NCBI GenBank assembly: GCA_054601695.1
Contig: BAAHQB010000020.1
Location: 806,001 to 870,000, forward strand
Source of the DNA: Amorphochlora amoebiformis
Taxonomy: Eukaryota; Cercozoa; Chlorarachniophyceae
Reading direction: 5' to 3'
Length of the DNA: 64,000 bases
Shown: piece by piece, positions 54,007-64,000 of the stretch
Layout: each line of letters opens with the position of its first letter
How positions within the stretch are numbered: the stretch's first letter is position 1
Notes under the pieces: model-generated
The model's input: only the letters and a program-made list of their open reading frames with translations
What the model was told of the DNA's origin: nothing
Databases searched by the model: none
Made by a program: the position numbers and the translations under genes

Positions 54007-55413
54007 CATATAAATAGATATATTTTCATATATGTACATTTTTGCATATTAGTGTATATTCCAGGTGTTATTGCAATTGGATGCCCCATGGTACACACAA
54101 CATGTGCCGTGCAAAGGGAGCACACACTTATAAGGCCGAACACCTATTTAGGGCCCCCCTCAAAAATACCTAAAATCCGACACATTTGTAAGGCACTATC
54201 GCCTTGAAAAATGCCATGTTTCTTTACATTTGTAAGACACCCCCGCCCTTTTCCAACGCCCAGCGGCGCACTCACTTCCAAGGCCCAGCAAAGCCGCACA
54301 CATGAAGGCCTTGGGACGCTATTATTCGGCCGTCTCGGATCGACGGATGCTAGGCCCAAGTGCAAAGTGTGTACTTGTAAGGCGGCCGTACATTTGGCGA
54401 ACTGCGGGCGAAAGGCGCCTTAGAACTGTACCATATTTTTTCGGCAAACAGGGCGAATAAGGCCATTTGGCCTTAGAAGTGTGTTTGTTCACCATCCCGA
54501 AAACGCAAAAGACGCGCGTGCGCCCTACATCAGCGTGACATCGCATCTAGCGCCCGCGATGTAATGGATTAAAAGTTGTCAGGTTCGCGAGTCAAAGGCT
54601 TGAAGGTTGTTTTGCTATTATCACCTTGAATTTACGTTTACAAACCCCATGCTCTTTTTCGGTTTCAAGATTTTTACTTGGAAGATTTACCTAAAAGTTA
54701 CGTTCGCTTCGTATCGGCTCAGATTAGCTCTAGTGACAGCCGAAAATTTGTCCAAAAATAACATTCCCGAATTAATCAACAGACAGGATAGGATAAAAGC
54801 GCTGCCACAGATTCGTTTGGCGCATGTCACTCCGACGCGTCACATGCCAACCGCATCCTTATAGGTCTTTAAAAGAAGTTATTACAGGGCCAAAGGTAAC
54901 GTATTAAAGGACCAAATTAGAACTTGCTCAAAATCACCTAACTCTCATACTGGGGCGATGAGGAATGGCGCACAGGGTGCGACTGACTGATGGTGTTGTG
55001 TTCGTGCACCACACATCCGGTTTTTACCTCTTCCATCGCTTTGGGAGGAGCGAAAGACGCCCAAAGAGAGACCTCCTAATGGCGAGGTAAAACAAGCCGC
55101 TCACACGTCCTTCTCGCAACATTTTATCTCCGGCCAAGCGGTTCACATTGCCCGTTTGGTGTGACTTAAATTGTAAGCTTTCACATAGGTAGTTCTCCGG
55201 TTAAACAGGTGTGAAACTAAATGTTGGATGTTGGGAAGCTCGTGTAAGAGCATCATGAACTTTTACTCCCACATGTAAATATAGACGGTAGATTATTTTA
55301 CTGTGTATGCGTGAATGGGTGAATATATAAAGGCTTACTGGTCCTCAACAAGTTATATCACAATATACAATAACTATAATCTTACCGGGGTACTTAATTT
55401 TGTTCGTGGACAG
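53119..55413. other. TBCE 3' flank and spacer before the membrane-protein gene
   Basis: 53119-53930 is non-repetitive AT-rich sequence with many TAGT/CTAG words and no exon I can support. 53930-54005 is TA repeat. 54040-55400 is mixed, locally GC-rich sequence with no confirmed exon. The frame at 54649-54864 starting MLFFGFKIFTW is open for about 71 codons but has no supporting context. The 5' exons of the next gene must lie here or be unrecognised. Confidence 0.6.
54115..54400 (+). repeat. Degenerate ACATTTGTAAGGC repeat
   Basis: Motifs CACACTTATAAGGCC, CACATTTGTAAGGCAC, TACATTTGTAAGACAC, CACATGAAGGCC and GTACTTGTAAGGCGG recur at irregular 40-70 bp steps in GC-rich sequence. Confidence 0.6.
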
Positions 55414-63570
<8,157 letters not shown>

Positions 63571-63789
63571 TTACATATATATATAATATATATACATATA
63601 TTTATATATATATATATATTTTTATATGTATATTTTTATATATATATAACTGTACCTACATATATACATATATATATATACATATACATATATATATATA
63701 TATACCACAGGTTATACGTAATGTGATATATTCATCCATAGCGATAATAAGCACTTTTACAGCTCTGATCGTCATGGCTATCTTTGAGT

Positions 63790-63990
63790 TCCACGTATGC
63801 TTATCTCTTCTCTCTCTCTCTATCTCTCTCTCTCTCTCTCTCGCCCTCCCGGATTATCTCCCTTTCTCTCTCTTGCCCTCTCTCCCTTTCTCTCTTTCGC
63901 CCTCTCTCTTTCTCTCGTTCGCGCACTCAGTATCTGTATAAGTGGCTCTCAACTTCGTTCTCTCTCTCCCTTTTACTCTTACTTTTAGAC
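63790..63990 (+). repeat. CT-rich tract at right edge
   Basis: CTCTCT microsatellite with CGCCCTC and TTTCTC variants; Ser-Leu frames are repeat translation. Confidence 0.95.
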
Positions 63991-64000
63991 ACTCGCTTAT

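Overview
This is nuclear DNA from an intron-rich eukaryote, probably a protist. The species cannot be named from sequence alone. Most of the 64 kb is simple repeat: long TA dinucleotide tracts, CT/GA tracts, and many blocks of TTAGGG/CCCTAA telomere-type repeat that are not at a chromosome end. Long Tyr-Ile or Ser-Leu open frames are translated repeats, not genes. The real coding sequence sits in small islands, mostly 25 to 130 bp, each with an AG acceptor and a GT (twice GC) donor. Chained by reading phase, these islands give five multi-exon genes. I joined them by hand; no program was run.

Layout. (1) Left end to about 5.7 kb, minus strand: an unidentified gene that runs out of the window. 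(2) 12,073 to 6,613, minus strand: a complete cyclophilin-type peptidyl-prolyl isomerase with nine exons, including a 7 bp micro-exon and two GC donors. (3) 24,384 (perhaps 28.4 kb) to 12,471, minus strand: an unidentified acidic, coiled-coil-rich protein. (4) 29,151 to 53,118, plus strand: a complete tubulin-folding cofactor E (TBCE) with about 25 exons, carrying CAP-Gly, leucine-rich repeats and a C-terminal ubiquitin-like domain. It starts in an island-free stretch that may be a divergent promoter with gene 3. (5) About 55.4 to 63,570, plus strand: an unidentified multi-pass membrane protein whose 5' end is unresolved.

Two architectural patterns stand out. First, many small exons are surrounded by ladders of truncated copies of themselves. 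Copies upstream of the intact exon keep the acceptor and the exon's 5' part; copies downstream keep the exon's 3' part and the donor. This holds in four of the five genes with clear sidedness, and the cyclophilin has one example too. Second, many introns are partly or wholly telomere-type repeat, usually with CCCTAA on the sense strand. There the repeat supplies CTAAC (branch-point-like) and pyrimidine-rich sequence directly before the acceptor. One 148 bp TBCE intron and one of about 1 kb are nearly pure telomere-type repeat.

No tRNA, rRNA, CRISPR array, transposase or viral gene was recognised.
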